This document shows, piece by piece, positions 25,896 through 34,090 of a stretch of DNA of 40,876 nucleotides. The notes below the pieces were generated by a model, which worked only from the letters and a program-made list of their open reading frames with translations, ran no database searches and had not been told where the DNA came from. Origin of the DNA: Roseococcus sp. (GTDB taxonomy: Bacteria; Pseudomonadota; Alphaproteobacteria; Acetobacterales; Acetobacteraceae). Both the position numbers and the translations under genes were made by a program. Location: positions 1-40,876 of the forward strand of contig NZ_JAIEQY010000275.1 in assembly GCF_019747315.1 (NCBI RefSeq). The letters are read 5' to 3'. The stretch's first letter is position 1, and every line of letters starts with the position of its first letter.

Positions 25896-27384
25896 TCAGG
25901 GAAATCCGCCAGGTGTCGAGGGTGGTGCCGAGCACCTGGTCCAGCTGCGTCAGCGAATTGGCATAGGCGATGACGGCCTGGAGCTCCGCGCTCTCGGCCG
26001 CTTGCAGCGAGCCCTGGAAGGAGACGACCTGGAAGTTCGAGGAGCGCCCGGCCTGGAGCTTCACCAGCTCCGCCTCCAGCTGCAACCCGGCCAATTCGCG
26101 GGCGCGGCGGGCGAGCTCCGCCTGGCGGCGCAGCGTGTCGATGTTGCGCGTCACATCCTCCACCGCCTGGCGCAGCCGGTCGCGCGCCTGCTCGATGGCC
26201 AGCTCGGATTGGCGGAGCGCGATGGTGGCATTCACCTCCGGCTGCTCGCGCGCGATCTGGCCGAGGGGGATGTTGAATTGCAGGCCGACATTGAAGTCGT
26301 TGCGCACCTCGGCCAGGGCGCCCAGCGTGCGGGCGAGGTCGGCGCGCTGCGCGGCCAGCCCGGTGCCGGCGACCAGCGAGACATCCCAAAGCCGCTGGTT
26401 GCGCGCGACATCGAGGTTGATGCGGTTCACCTCCACCGCCAGCAGCGTGCGCAGGTAGTCCGGCTGGTTGGCCGCGGCGGTGGCCAGGGCGCGCGCGGGG
26501 TCCACCCGGGCGGATTCGGCGGCTGGCCGCTCCACCGCCCAGATCTTCTGGTCCTGGTTCACGGCCAGCAGGGTGAGCAGCCCGAGCCGCGCCGCCTCAT
26601 GCTGGTTGCGGGCGCCAAGCAGGGACAGCTCCTGCTGCGCGATGCTCGTCTCGGCCTGGATGAGCTCCACCTGCGCCAGGCGGCCGGCGGCGAAGAGCGC
26701 CTGGTTCACGCTGGCCAGTTCACGCGCCCGGCGCACGGCTTCGACCGAGATTCGCAGCTGCTCCTGCGCCTGGAGCAAGGTGCGGTAGCCGGTGATGGTC
26801 TGGGTGATCTGGTCCGCCACCAGGGAGCGCAGCTGGAGCTTGCTGTTCTCCTCCTGGATGCGGGCGATGCGGATGGGGGCCATGGCGAAATCCACGCCGC
26901 CGCCGGCCAGCAAAGGCTGGATCACCTGGAAGGTGGCGCGCCCCTGGCCGCTCGGATTGGCGCCGCGCACATTGCTCTGCACGCCGAGCCAGCCGAACTG
27001 GAATTGCGCGCCCGTGGGCGCCGCGATGTTCACCACCGGCCCGAGCGTCGCCTGCGTCAGGTTGGCGCCATTGGTGCGGGAACGGGTGATGCCGCCGGTC
27101 ACGCCGAAGCGCGGATCAAAGGTCGCCTCCGCCACGCGCAGGGAAAATCGGTCCGACACGCGTTGCAGATACTGGCTGCGGATGGCGCGGTTGCTGCGCA
27201 GCGCCAGGAAGACGGATTCCGGCAGGGTCAGCGGGATGCTGCCCTCGGGCATATGGGCCGTGGGCATGGCGGTATTGGCCCGCGCGGGCGGCCGCTCGCG
27301 CGCGGGGGCGGATTGCGCCAAGGCGGCGCCGTGGCTGGCCGCCAGGGCGAGCATCGCGCCGAAGATCGCCTTGCCTCCCGTCAT
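25888..27384 (-). CDS. TolC-family outer-membrane efflux protein
   Basis: A 498-residue outer-membrane factor. A signal peptide (residues about 1-24, ending ASHGAALAQ) is followed by a TolC-type repeat: two halves rich in long Ala/Gln/Arg helices (for example LRQAVEDVTRNIDTLRRQAELARRARELA, ESAELQAVIAYANSLTQLDQVLGTT) with short beta segments (NDFNVGLQFNIPLG). It would form the trimeric channel through the outer membrane for the adjacent adaptor and MacB-like pump. The ATG at 27384 was chosen because it begins the signal peptide and follows GGAG; an earlier start at 27414 adds ten polar residues. It is followed by the adaptor gene with an eight-base overlap. Confidence 0.87.
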   Translation of the reverse strand: MTGGKAIFGAMLALAASHGAALAQSAPARERPPARANTAMPTAHMPEGSIPLTLPESVFLALRSNRAIRSQYLQRVSDRFSLRVAEATFDPRFGVTGGITRSRTNGANLTQATLGPVVNIAAPTGAQFQFGWLGVQSNVRGANPSGQGRATFQVIQPLLAGGGVDFAMAPIRIARIQEENSKLQLRSLVADQITQTITGYRTLLQAQEQLRISVEAVRRARELASVNQALFAAGRLAQVELIQAETSIAQQELSLLGARNQHEAARLGLLTLLAVNQDQKIWAVERPAAESARVDPARALATAAANQPDYLRTLLAVEVNRINLDVARNQRLWDVSLVAGTGLAAQRADLARTLGALAEVRNDFNVGLQFNIPLGQIAREQPEVNATIALRQSELAIEQARDRLRQAVEDVTRNIDTLRRQAELARRARELAGLQLEAELVKLQAGRSSNFQVVSFQGSLQAAESAELQAVIAYANSLTQLDQVLGTTLDTWRISLND

Positions 27385-27515
27385 CCTGCCCTGCTCCGAT
27401 TGCGTTTCGTGCAAACTATCTCACTGCGCGGGGCAGAACTGCAATAGAACCTCCCGATCATGCGGATCAGCCCCGCCCTCTCGACCGCGCGCGCGGCTTG
27501 GTGTCTGCTCCCGCC

Positions 27516-27743
27516 ATGACGCGTGGTGCCCTGCTGATCCTTGCCCTTGCGGCCGCGGCCTGCGCGCCGCCGGCCACGCTGCGCCAGCCCGTGATCGGCG
27601 CCAGCTATGTGCCGGTGGTGGCGGAATTCCCGCCCTTGCCCGCCATCATGGAACGCACCGGCGCGCCGCCCATCGCGCTGCCAGAGCCCAGCAGCTTCAC
27701 TCCGATCGCAGCGCCTCGATCGGGTCCAGCCGGGCGGCCATGA
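27516..27743 (+). CDS. Possible small lipoprotein
   Basis: A 75-residue frame on the + strand in the 312-base gap between the permease and the TolC-type gene. Its N terminus (MTRGALLILALAAAACAPP) reads as a lipoprotein signal with the cysteine at residue 16. The remainder is proline-rich and unlike any family recognised. Its last 47 bases overlap the oppositely oriented end of the permease gene, and there is no clear ribosome site, so it may be a fortuitous frame in GC-rich DNA. Confidence 0.3.
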   Translation: MTRGALLILALAAAACAPPATLRQPVIGASYVPVVAEFPPLPAIMERTGAPPIALPEPSSFTPIAAPRSGPAGRP

Positions 27744-28869
27744 CGGCCGGGTAGAAGCCGAAGAAGACGCCGACCGCGAGCGAGACGCCCGCCCCCAGCG
27801 GCGCCGCCATGGGCGAGAAATGCACGGGCCACCCGGACATCCAGGCAAAGCCCACGCCGCCCGCATAGCCGAGCGCCACGCCCAGCGCCGCCCCCAGCAG
27901 CGAGAGGATCAGCGCCTCGCTGAGAAACAGCCGGCGCACATCGCGCCGCCGCGCGCCGATGGCGAGCCGGATGCCGATCTCCCGCCGCCGCTCGTTCACC
28001 GACATCAGCATGATGTTCATGACGCCGACGCCGCCCAGCACCAGCGCGATGCTCCCCACCGCGCCCAGCAGCAGCGCCACCAGCCGCACCTGGTTGTTCA
28101 TGCCCGCGATGAGCTGCCGGGCGGAGAGCACGTTCAGCGTGGAATCGCGCAGGCCCGGTCCCAGATGCTGCTGCAATTGCTGGGTGGCCACTTCCGGGTC
28201 CGCATCGCCGCGCAGCCGCGCCACCGCCATGGACAGGGCGGGCGCGGACATCACCCGCCGCGCATTGGCGAGCGAGAGGAACAGCGTGCCGTTCACATCC
28301 ATGGGCAGCATGGGGTTCATCATCACCGGCTCGATCACGCCGATCACGGTGAAGATGTAGCGGCTGACCCGGATCTGCGAGCCGACGCGGATGGGCGAGA
28401 AGGGGGTGGAGAGCTGCTCGGCCAGCTCGGAACCCAGCACGGCATGCAGTTCGAAGCGGTCATGCGGCGAGAGGAAGCGGCCCTGGGCCATGGGCAGCCG
28501 CGCCACATCGGCGAAGCTGCCGGTGGCGCCAAGGAAGCCCGCATTGCGCGTCTGCCCCTCATAGGCGATGGGGCCGCCGCCGATCATGAAGGGCGCGATC
28601 TCACCTACGGTCGGCACCATCTGGGGCACGGTCTCGATGTCGCCCAGCCGGAAATTGCCGAGGCCCTGCGGGCTGTCGGCGCGCAGGATCAGGGTGTCCG
28701 TGCCCATCTGGCGGAACTGCCGGATGGTCTCCTGCCGGGCCATGGTGCCGGCATGCAGCATGGCGATGACGGCGCCCGCGCCGACGACGATGCCGATGAG
28801 GGCGAGCAGGCTGCGCTGCCAGGCGGCGAGGAGGTTGCCCGCGGCCTCCATCAGGGTCTGGCGGATCAT
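27697..28869 (-). CDS. MacB-type ABC transporter permease
   Basis: A 390-residue permease of the MacB/LolC/FtsX class: one N-terminal membrane helix (LLALIGIVVGAGAVIAML), a large periplasmic domain (about 45-260), then three C-terminal helices around LVALLLGAVGSIALVLGGVGVMNIML, ALILSLLGAALGVALGYAGG and the final FFGFYPAVMAARLDP. The hallmark VNERRREIGIRLAIGARRRDV loop is present. Unlike MacB proper, the ATPase is a separate protein. Start and upstream ATPase stop overlap (ATGA). It presumably drives export of an unknown substrate through the TolC-type channel via the GAF-PAS-HlyD adaptor. Confidence 0.9.
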   Translation of the reverse strand: MIRQTLMEAAGNLLAAWQRSLLALIGIVVGAGAVIAMLHAGTMARQETIRQFRQMGTDTLILRADSPQGLGNFRLGDIETVPQMVPTVGEIAPFMIGGGPIAYEGQTRNAGFLGATGSFADVARLPMAQGRFLSPHDRFELHAVLGSELAEQLSTPFSPIRVGSQIRVSRYIFTVIGVIEPVMMNPMLPMDVNGTLFLSLANARRVMSAPALSMAVARLRGDADPEVATQQLQQHLGPGLRDSTLNVLSARQLIAGMNNQVRLVALLLGAVGSIALVLGGVGVMNIMLMSVNERRREIGIRLAIGARRRDVRRLFLSEALILSLLGAALGVALGYAGGVGFAWMSGWPVHFSPMAAPLGAGVSLAVGVFFGFYPAVMAARLDPIEALRSE

Positions 28870-29552
28870 GCGTGCTCCAACGCCACCTGGTCGGCCAGGC
28901 GGCCCTGGGTGAGCATGAGCCGACGCCGGCAGCGTGCGGCGACGCCGGGGTCATGCGTGATGATCAGCACCAGCACGCCCAGCTCGCGGTTGATGGTCTC
29001 GAAGAGGCCCATGATTTCGCGGCTCACCAGCGGGTCCAGCGCGCCGGTCGGCTCATCGGCCAGCAGGATGGCGGGGTCCCCCACCAAAGCGCGGGCGATG
29101 GCGACGCGCTGCTTCTGCCCGCCCGAGAGCATGCTGGGCATGTGCGTGAGGTGCTGGCCAAGGCCCACCTTGTCCAGCATCGCCTCGGCCCGCCTGCGCG
29201 CCTCGCCCTCCGGCGTGCCTCGATACATCAGCGGCAGGGCGACGTTCCGCCAGGCATTGAGGCGCGGCATCAGGAAGAATTGCTGGAAGACGAAGCCGAT
29301 CATCTTGTTGCGCATGGCCGATTGCGCATCGGCCTGGGCGGCCAGCACATTCTCGCCCCGGATGCGGTAGCTGCCGGAGCTGGGGCGGTCCAGCAGCCCC
29401 ACGATGTTCATGAAGGTGGTCTTGCCCGAGCCGGAGCCGCCCATCAGCGAAACCAGCTCGCCCCCCGCGAGGTCGAGGTCGATGCCGTGCAGCACCGTGC
29501 GCTCGGTGGGGCCGATCTTGAATTTCCGGGTGATGCCGCGCAGCTCAAGCAT
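28866..29552 (-). CDS. ABC transporter ATP-binding protein (MacB/LolD-type)
   Basis: A 228-residue ATPase with Walker A GGSGSGKTT (residues 38-46), a Q-loop (VFQQFFLMPRLNAW), the ABC signature LSGGQKQR (142-149), Walker B ILLADE (162-167) and the switch histidine in IITHD. It is of the MacB/LolD subfamily (TVLHGIDLDLAGGE, IVGLLDRPSSG). It energises the adjacent permease. The ATG is 30 bases downstream of the lpxB stop on the same strand, so read-through from the lpxB unit is possible. Confidence 0.93.
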   Translation of the reverse strand: MLELRGITRKFKIGPTERTVLHGIDLDLAGGELVSLMGGSGSGKTTFMNIVGLLDRPSSGSYRIRGENVLAAQADAQSAMRNKMIGFVFQQFFLMPRLNAWRNVALPLMYRGTPEGEARRRAEAMLDKVGLGQHLTHMPSMLSGGQKQRVAIARALVGDPAILLADEPTGALDPLVSREIMGLFETINRELGVLVLIITHDPGVAARCRRRLMLTQGRLADQVALEHA

Positions 29553-29582
29553 GGGGCGAGGCTAGCCGAGGCGGGCCTTGTG

Positions 29583-30689
29583 TCAAAGCAGGCGCAGCAC
29601 GGCCTCCGCCGCGGCCTCACTCGGCAGGCCGTGTTCGGGGCGGAGGCGGGCCAGCGCCCGGGCAAAGCCATCGCGCTGCTTCGCCACCGCCTCGTCATCC
29701 TCCAGGAGGCGGGTCAGGCCGGCGGAGATGCGGACGGGCTCGCAATGCGGCAGCAGGAATTCCGGCACCACCGGCTCATCCAGCAGCAGGTTCACGAGGC
29801 TCGCGTATTTCAGGCGGAACAGCCGGCGGATGATGAAGTTGGAGACGGGGTTGAAGGTATAGGCGATCACATGCGGCAGGCCCGCCACGGCGGCCTCCAG
29901 CGAGGAGGTGCCGGATTTGATGAGGCCCGCGCGGGCGGCGGCGAAGGCATCGGCCTTGTCCTGCGGGGTGCGGACCATGCTGATGGGGCGGCCCCATTCG
30001 GCGGCGCGGTCGCGCACCATCTCCTCCACCGTGCCGGCCAGGCCGATGATGGGGTGGATGTCCTCGGGCAGGCGTTGCAGCGATTGCGCGAAGATGGGCA
30101 GCAGGCGTTTCACTTCCCCGCGCCGGCTGCCGGGCATGATGATGAGGCGACGGCCGGTGCCGGGCGCGCGTTCGGCCACGCCACGCGCGGCCTCGCTTTC
30201 CAGGATGGGATGGCCGACGAAATCCACGGGGATGCCCGCGGCCTCGAAGATCGGCGCCTCGAAGGGCAGCAGGGCGAGGATGCGGTCCACGCGCTGGGCG
30301 ATCTTCTTCACCCGGCCCGGCCGCCAGGCCCAGACCTGGGGGGCGACGTAATGGATGACCGGAATGCCCAGATGCTTCACCCGCGCGGCGAGACGCAGCG
30401 TGAAGCCCGGGCTGTCGATGGTGATGATCAGGCGCGGGCGGCGGGCCGTGACATCGGCCACCGTCTCCTCCATCCGCTTCTTCAGGCGGAGGATGCTGGG
30501 CAGCACCTCCGCCACGCCCATCAGCGCCAATTGCCGGATGTCAAAGAGCGATTGGAAGCCCTGCTCGGCCATGCGCTCCCCGCCGATACCGGCGAATTCC
30601 AGCGTGGCGTCGTGGGCGCGGAGCGCTGCGATCAGGCGGGCACCCAGGATATCGCCCGAGGCCTCGCCGGCGGCGATGTAGAGCGTCAT
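29583..30689 (-). CDS. lpxB: Lipid-A-disaccharide synthase
   Basis: LpxB condenses UDP-2,3-diacylglucosamine with lipid X to the lipid A disaccharide at the inner membrane. The 368-residue protein matches the glycosyltransferase family 19 enzyme: MTLYIAAGEASGDILGARLI at the start, GIGGERMAEQGF, the MGVAEVLP motif, IDSPGFTLRLA, YVAPQVWAWRPGR, PFE and VGHP segments, and the UDP-binding region MPGSRRGEV plus IKSGTSSLEAA. The ATG at 30689 gives the canonical N terminus although no clear Shine-Dalgarno is present. The typical lpxD-fabZ-lpxA-lpxI context is not here; it sits 19 bases after a carbon-nitrogen hydrolase gene. Confidence 0.97.
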   Translation of the reverse strand: MTLYIAAGEASGDILGARLIAALRAHDATLEFAGIGGERMAEQGFQSLFDIRQLALMGVAEVLPSILRLKKRMEETVADVTARRPRLIITIDSPGFTLRLAARVKHLGIPVIHYVAPQVWAWRPGRVKKIAQRVDRILALLPFEAPIFEAAGIPVDFVGHPILESEAARGVAERAPGTGRRLIIMPGSRRGEVKRLLPIFAQSLQRLPEDIHPIIGLAGTVEEMVRDRAAEWGRPISMVRTPQDKADAFAAARAGLIKSGTSSLEAAVAGLPHVIAYTFNPVSNFIIRRLFRLKYASLVNLLLDEPVVPEFLLPHCEPVRISAGLTRLLEDDEAVAKQRDGFARALARLRPEHGLPSEAAAEAVLRLL

Positions 30690-30708
30690 GCGAAGGGTGC
30701 CCAGCGGA

Positions 30709-31581
30709 TCATGCGAAGACCGCGGGCGTGGGGCGGGGGATGGGCGCCCGCGGCCAGTCGCGGTGGTTGCGCACGGCGCCATCGGCGCGCACCGCTTCCA
30801 GCCGCGCGGGGTCGAGATCGGAGATCAGCAGACCCGCCGCGTCCAGCGCACGGGCGGCCACCAGGCCATCCTCGGCAAAGCCGCGATCCACGGGGCCGAA
30901 GACGCTGGCGGCGCCATGATTCTCATCCAGCGCCACCGAGGCCGCGAAGCCGCCGACCGTGGGGGCCAGCGCCACGAAGCACTGGTTCTCCATGGCCCGC
31001 GCGGCCGCGCCGATGCGGACGCGGTGAAAGCCGTGCAGCGTGTCCGTGCAGGTGGGCACCAGGATGAGCCAGGCGCCGGCCTCGACCTGGGCGCGGACCA
31101 GCTTGGGGAATTCCGCATCGTAGCAGATGGCGATGCCGATCAGCCCCCAGGGTGTCGGAAAGACGCTGGGCGGCGCCCCGGCGGAAACGCCCCAGCGCTC
31201 ATCCTCGAAGCGCGTCATCATGCGCTTGTCCTGGAAGGCGAGGCTGCCATCGGGCGCGATCAGCGGCGCACGGTTGACGACGCGCGGGCCGTCCTGCATC
31301 GGCAGGCTGCCCGGTTGCAGCCAGAGCGCATGACGGCGGGCTGCGTCGCGCATCGCGGCCAGGATGGCGTCGGCCTGATCCACCATGGCGCGGAGTTCGG
31401 TGGCCGCATCCGGTGCGCCGCCGGCCAGCGCCGCGCCGAGTTCCACGCAGGCATATTCGGGCATGTGCAGCAGGTCGGCACCCGCGCGCTTCGCCTCGGC
31501 GGCCCAGTGGTCGAGCTTCGCGGCATAGGCGGTGACGTCGGGCGTCGGCTCGACAGGCCAGGCGAGGGTGGCGAGGCGCAT
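30709..31581 (-). CDS. Carbon-nitrogen hydrolase (nitrilase superfamily)
   Basis: A 290-residue nitrilase-superfamily amidase. The Glu-Lys-Cys triad is visible as E42 (MPEYACVE), K119 (FQDKRM) and C153 (AICYDAEFP). The superfamily's LVPTCTDT and RARAMENQ-type (AARAMENQCFV) segments follow. The acyl donor or substrate is unknown. Start ATG at 31581 shares a base with the stop of the upstream GNAT gene, so the two are coupled. Pairing of this hydrolase type with a GNAT acetyltransferase recurs in bacteria. Confidence 0.88.
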   Translation of the reverse strand: MRLATLAWPVEPTPDVTAYAAKLDHWAAEAKRAGADLLHMPEYACVELGAALAGGAPDAATELRAMVDQADAILAAMRDAARRHALWLQPGSLPMQDGPRVVNRAPLIAPDGSLAFQDKRMMTRFEDERWGVSAGAPPSVFPTPWGLIGIAICYDAEFPKLVRAQVEAGAWLILVPTCTDTLHGFHRVRIGAAARAMENQCFVALAPTVGGFAASVALDENHGAASVFGPVDRGFAEDGLVAARALDAAGLLISDLDPARLEAVRADGAVRNHRDWPRAPIPRPTPAVFA

Positions 31582-32162
31582 CAAAGCGCCTTGATCCAGA
31601 AGGACAGCGCATGCGGCGTGGGCTTGCTGTCGCCGATCTCGGTCCAGTCGAAGACGCAGGAGAGCTCGGGGTGGTGCGTGTAGCCGCGCTTGCCCCAGAA
31701 GGCGTCGAGCGGCGTATGGCTGGCCGGGCGGCGCGGGTCGTTCGAGTTGCGCACCACGGCGCAGAAGGTGGCGAAGGGCAGGCCGAGGCTCGCCGCATGC
31801 GCCTCGCGCGCTGCGAAGAAGGCGACGCCGATCCCCTGGCCGCGATACGCCGGCAGCAGCACGGATTCGCCGAAATAGGCGTAATCGGCGGGGTTGCGCC
31901 CGGCGGCCTCGAAGCAGGCGCGGACCGGGCCATGGGTGGCGGCCATGGGCTGGCAGGTGGCGGCCCCCACGATCTCGGCGCCATCGCGCGCCAGGATGAT
32001 GGCCGCACCCTCGCCCTGGACGTAGCTTCGCAGGTAGCGCTCCTCCTCGCCCTCCGGCGCCTGATACAGGTAAGGCCATTCGGCGAAGACCGCGCCGCGC
32101 AGACGGGCGAGGGCGGGGACGTGTTCCAGCAGGGCGGCGCCGGTGACGGTCTCGATCTTCAT
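31581..32162 (-). CDS. GNAT-family N-acetyltransferase
   Basis: A 193-residue acetyl-CoA-dependent acetyltransferase. The acetyl-CoA loop is YRGQGIGVAFFAAR (residues about 105-118), following beta-4 FGESVLLPAY; VVGAATCQP-like IVGAATCQPM forms the preceding strand. The substrate is not deducible. It overlaps the GTPase stop by four bases (ATGA) and the hydrolase start by one, so it is an integral part of the hisI-GTPase-GNAT-hydrolase unit. Confidence 0.85.
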   Translation of the reverse strand: MKIETVTGAALLEHVPALARLRGAVFAEWPYLYQAPEGEEERYLRSYVQGEGAAIILARDGAEIVGAATCQPMAATHGPVRACFEAAGRNPADYAYFGESVLLPAYRGQGIGVAFFAAREAHAASLGLPFATFCAVVRNSNDPRRPASHTPLDAFWGKRGYTHHPELSCVFDWTEIGDSKPTPHALSFWIKAL

Positions 32163-33139
32163 TCCGCGGCCTCCAGGAAGGCGCGCAAGCCTTCCTCCAC
32201 CACGCGCGGCTCCAGGTCGCGCAGGATGAAGACGAGGCGGCTCGATTGGTCATCGCCCTCGGGCCAGGATTCCAGCATGCGGGGCGGGTGGAAGCTGTGC
32301 TGCACGCCATGCATCACCACCGGGCCGCGCTGGCCCACGAGGTTCAGCACGGCCTTCATGCGCAGCACATGGGCGCCTTGGGTCATTGCCATCATCTCCA
32401 GATAGCTCGCCAGCCCCTCCCATGGGAGGGGCGCCTCGAAGCGCAGGCAGAGGGCGCGGATGCGCGCATCATGCCGGTTCACATCATGGTGGTGGTGGTG
32501 ATGATGGTGCGCGGCGGCCGCGATCCAGTCGGTGATCTGCGGCAGCTTGCCATCGGCCGAGAAGGGGCCGGCGTTGATGAGCTGCGCGGCTGGAACCTCG
32601 CCCGTCAGGATGGGCGCCATGGGGTTGAGGGCGGCGAGGCGCGCACGCAGCGCCGTGGGGTCCGCCAGGTCGGTCTTGGTGATGACGAGACGATCGGCGA
32701 CGGCGGCCTGGCGCAGCGCCTCGGGCTGGTCGTCCAGCGTCGCCATGCCGTGCACAGCATCCACCAGCGTCACCACGCCATCCAGCCGATAGTCGCGCAG
32801 CAGCAGCGGATCGCCCATCAGGGTTTGCAGGATGGGGGCGGGATCGGCCAGGCCGGTGGTCTCGATCACCACGCGCGCGATAGGGTGGGGGCGCTGCGCC
32901 AAATCGCGCAGGGCGCGGGAGAGATCGCCCCGGATGGTGCAGCACAGGCAGCCGGCGGCGAGCAGCACCGTGTCCTCGTCCAGCCGCTCCACCAGCAGGT
33001 GGTCCAGGCCGATCTCGCCGAATTCGTTGATCAGCACGGCGGTGCCGGCCATCTCCGGCTCCCGCAGCAGCCGGTTCAGCAGCGTCGTCTTGCCGGCGCC
33101 CAGGAAGCCGGTGAGCAATGTGACGGGGATCTGGTTCAT
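32159..33139 (-). CDS. COG0523 (CobW-like) GTPase, putative zinc metallochaperone
   Basis: A 326-residue G3E GTPase with Walker [10 protein letters not shown] (residues 11-19), the diagnostic metal-binding GCLCC motif (63-67), a TKTD nucleotide-specificity motif (154-157) and a run of eight histidines (211-218) in the linker before the C-terminal CobW_C domain. Both the CxCC motif and the His run bind metal ions. COG0523 proteins next to zur and hisI are known zinc-deficiency chaperones in other bacteria, which is the likeliest role here; the exact client is not shown. The start overlaps the hisI stop by four bases; a longer frame upstream to 33346 overlaps hisI and is not used. Confidence 0.92.
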   Translation of the reverse strand: MNQIPVTLLTGFLGAGKTTLLNRLLREPEMAGTAVLINEFGEIGLDHLLVERLDEDTVLLAAGCLCCTIRGDLSRALRDLAQRPHPIARVVIETTGLADPAPILQTLMGDPLLLRDYRLDGVVTLVDAVHGMATLDDQPEALRQAAVADRLVITKTDLADPTALRARLAALNPMAPILTGEVPAAQLINAGPFSADGKLPQITDWIAAAAHHHHHHHHDVNRHDARIRALCLRFEAPLPWEGLASYLEMMAMTQGAHVLRMKAVLNLVGQRGPVVMHGVQHSFHPPRMLESWPEGDDQSSRLVFILRDLEPRVVEEGLRAFLEAAE

Positions 33140-33561
33140 GCGCCGTAGAGGCTTTCCGGGCTGACCAGGGGGGCGGCGATTTCGACCAGCTCGCCCTCGC
33201 GCGGGGCCAGGAAGAAGCAGTTCCGCCGGCCCGTGTGGCAGGCGACGCCCTTCTGATCCACCAGCAGCAGCAGCGTGTCGCCGTCGCAATCGAGGCGCAA
33301 ATCCACCACGCTCTGCACCTGGCCGGAGCTCTCGCCCTTCCGCCAAAGCCCGCCGCGGCTGCGGCTATAGTAGCAGGCGCGGCCGGTCGCCAGGGTTTCG
33401 CCCAGCGACTCCGTGTTCATCCAGGCCATCATCAGCACCTCGCCCGTGTCATGCTGCTGGGCGATGGCGGGCACCAGGCCCCGCGCGTCAAACCGCACGG
33501 CGGCGATGATGCGGGCGCGGGCCTCGGCATCGGGAATGGGGAGGGGAGGGGTGCCGGTCAT
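33136..33561 (-). CDS. hisI: Phosphoribosyl-AMP cyclohydrolase
   Basis: HisI opens the purine ring of phosphoribosyl-AMP, the third step of histidine synthesis. The 141-residue protein is monofunctional (no HisE domain). It has the [10 protein letters not shown] and [20 protein letters not shown] motifs, the Mg-binding DCDGD, and three zinc-ligand cysteines in LDCDGD and [12 protein letters not shown]. The ATG at 33561 is only 45 bases from the divergent zur start. Its position upstream of a COG0523 GTPase rather than among his genes suggests a zinc-starvation paralogue or a Zur-controlled copy. Confidence 0.94.
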   Translation of the reverse strand: MTGTPPLPIPDAEARARIIAAVRFDARGLVPAIAQQHDTGEVLMMAWMNTESLGETLATGRACYYSRSRGGLWRKGESSGQVQSVVDLRLDCDGDTLLLLVDQKGVACHTGRRNCFFLAPREGELVEIAAPLVSPESLYGA

Positions 33562-33565
33562 CAGG

Positions 33566-33581
33566 ATGCACTATATGGCAT
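33566..33581. promoter_or_regulatory. Candidate Zur operator between hisI and zur
   Basis: ATGCACTATATGGCAT is an imperfect palindrome (12 of 16 symmetric positions) with an AT-rich centre. It lies in the 45-base divergent gap between hisI (starts 33561) and zur (starts 33607), the only place a shared operator could be. Position and symmetry suggest Zur autoregulation; the exact Zur consensus of this group is not known to me. Confidence 0.4.
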
Positions 33582-33606
33582 TGCGCAACCGCAAGTGAGG
33601 CCCCCG

Positions 33607-34059
33607 ATGGAGATGGAAGCGACGCTGGACCGCGCGGCCGAGCAATGCGCGGCGCGCGGGGCGCAGCTCACGCCGCTGCGCCGCCAGGTGCTGCGGCTGG
33701 TGCTGGCGGCCGAGCAGCCGCTCGGCGCCTATGCGCTGCTCGACAAGCTGCGCGAGGAGCGCGGGGTGGCCGCCCCGCCCACCGTCTATCGCGCGCTGGA
33801 TTTCCTGATGGAGCAGGGGTTGATCCACAAGCTGGAGCGGCTGAACGCCTTCCTGCCCTGCATCGAGGCCGGCCACGCCCATGCCGGGCATGACCATCAG
33901 CACCAATTCCTGATCTGCGGCACTTGCGGCGCCACGGCGGAACTGACGGACCACGCCGTGGCCCATGCGCTGGAGGCCGCGGCGGCGCGGGCCGGCTTCA
34001 AGCCCGGGCGGATGACGGTGGAAGTGGAGGGCGTCTGCGCGAAGTGCCAGGGGGCTTAG
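33607..34059 (+). CDS. zur: Fur-family zinc uptake regulator (Zur)
   Basis: A 150-residue Fur-family repressor. The N-terminal winged helix shows LTPLRRQVLRLVL and the recognition region PPTVYRALDFL (about 58-68). The hinge/dimerisation part has a histidine cluster HAHAGHDHQHQFLI (about 90-103) and two CxxC zinc motifs, CGTC (104-107) and CAKC (144-147). Length and motifs favour Zur over Fur or PerR. It is divergent from hisI and the COG0523 GTPase, which other bacteria place under Zur. A terminator-like hairpin follows. Confidence 0.88.
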   Translation: MEMEATLDRAAEQCAARGAQLTPLRRQVLRLVLAAEQPLGAYALLDKLREERGVAAPPTVYRALDFLMEQGLIHKLERLNAFLPCIEAGHAHAGHDHQHQFLICGTCGATAELTDHAVAHALEAAAARAGFKPGRMTVEVEGVCAKCQGA

Positions 34060-34090
34060 GGGCCTCCGGCGGCCGGGGCCGAGAGGCCCC
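34059..34090 (+). terminator. Terminator after zur
   Basis: GGGGCCT (34059-34065) pairs with AGGCCCC (34084-34090), with further GC pairing inside, beginning at the last base of the zur stop. A T-rich tract (ATTTTGATTTTAT) follows after eight bases. It also marks the junction where base composition changes sharply. Confidence 0.6.
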
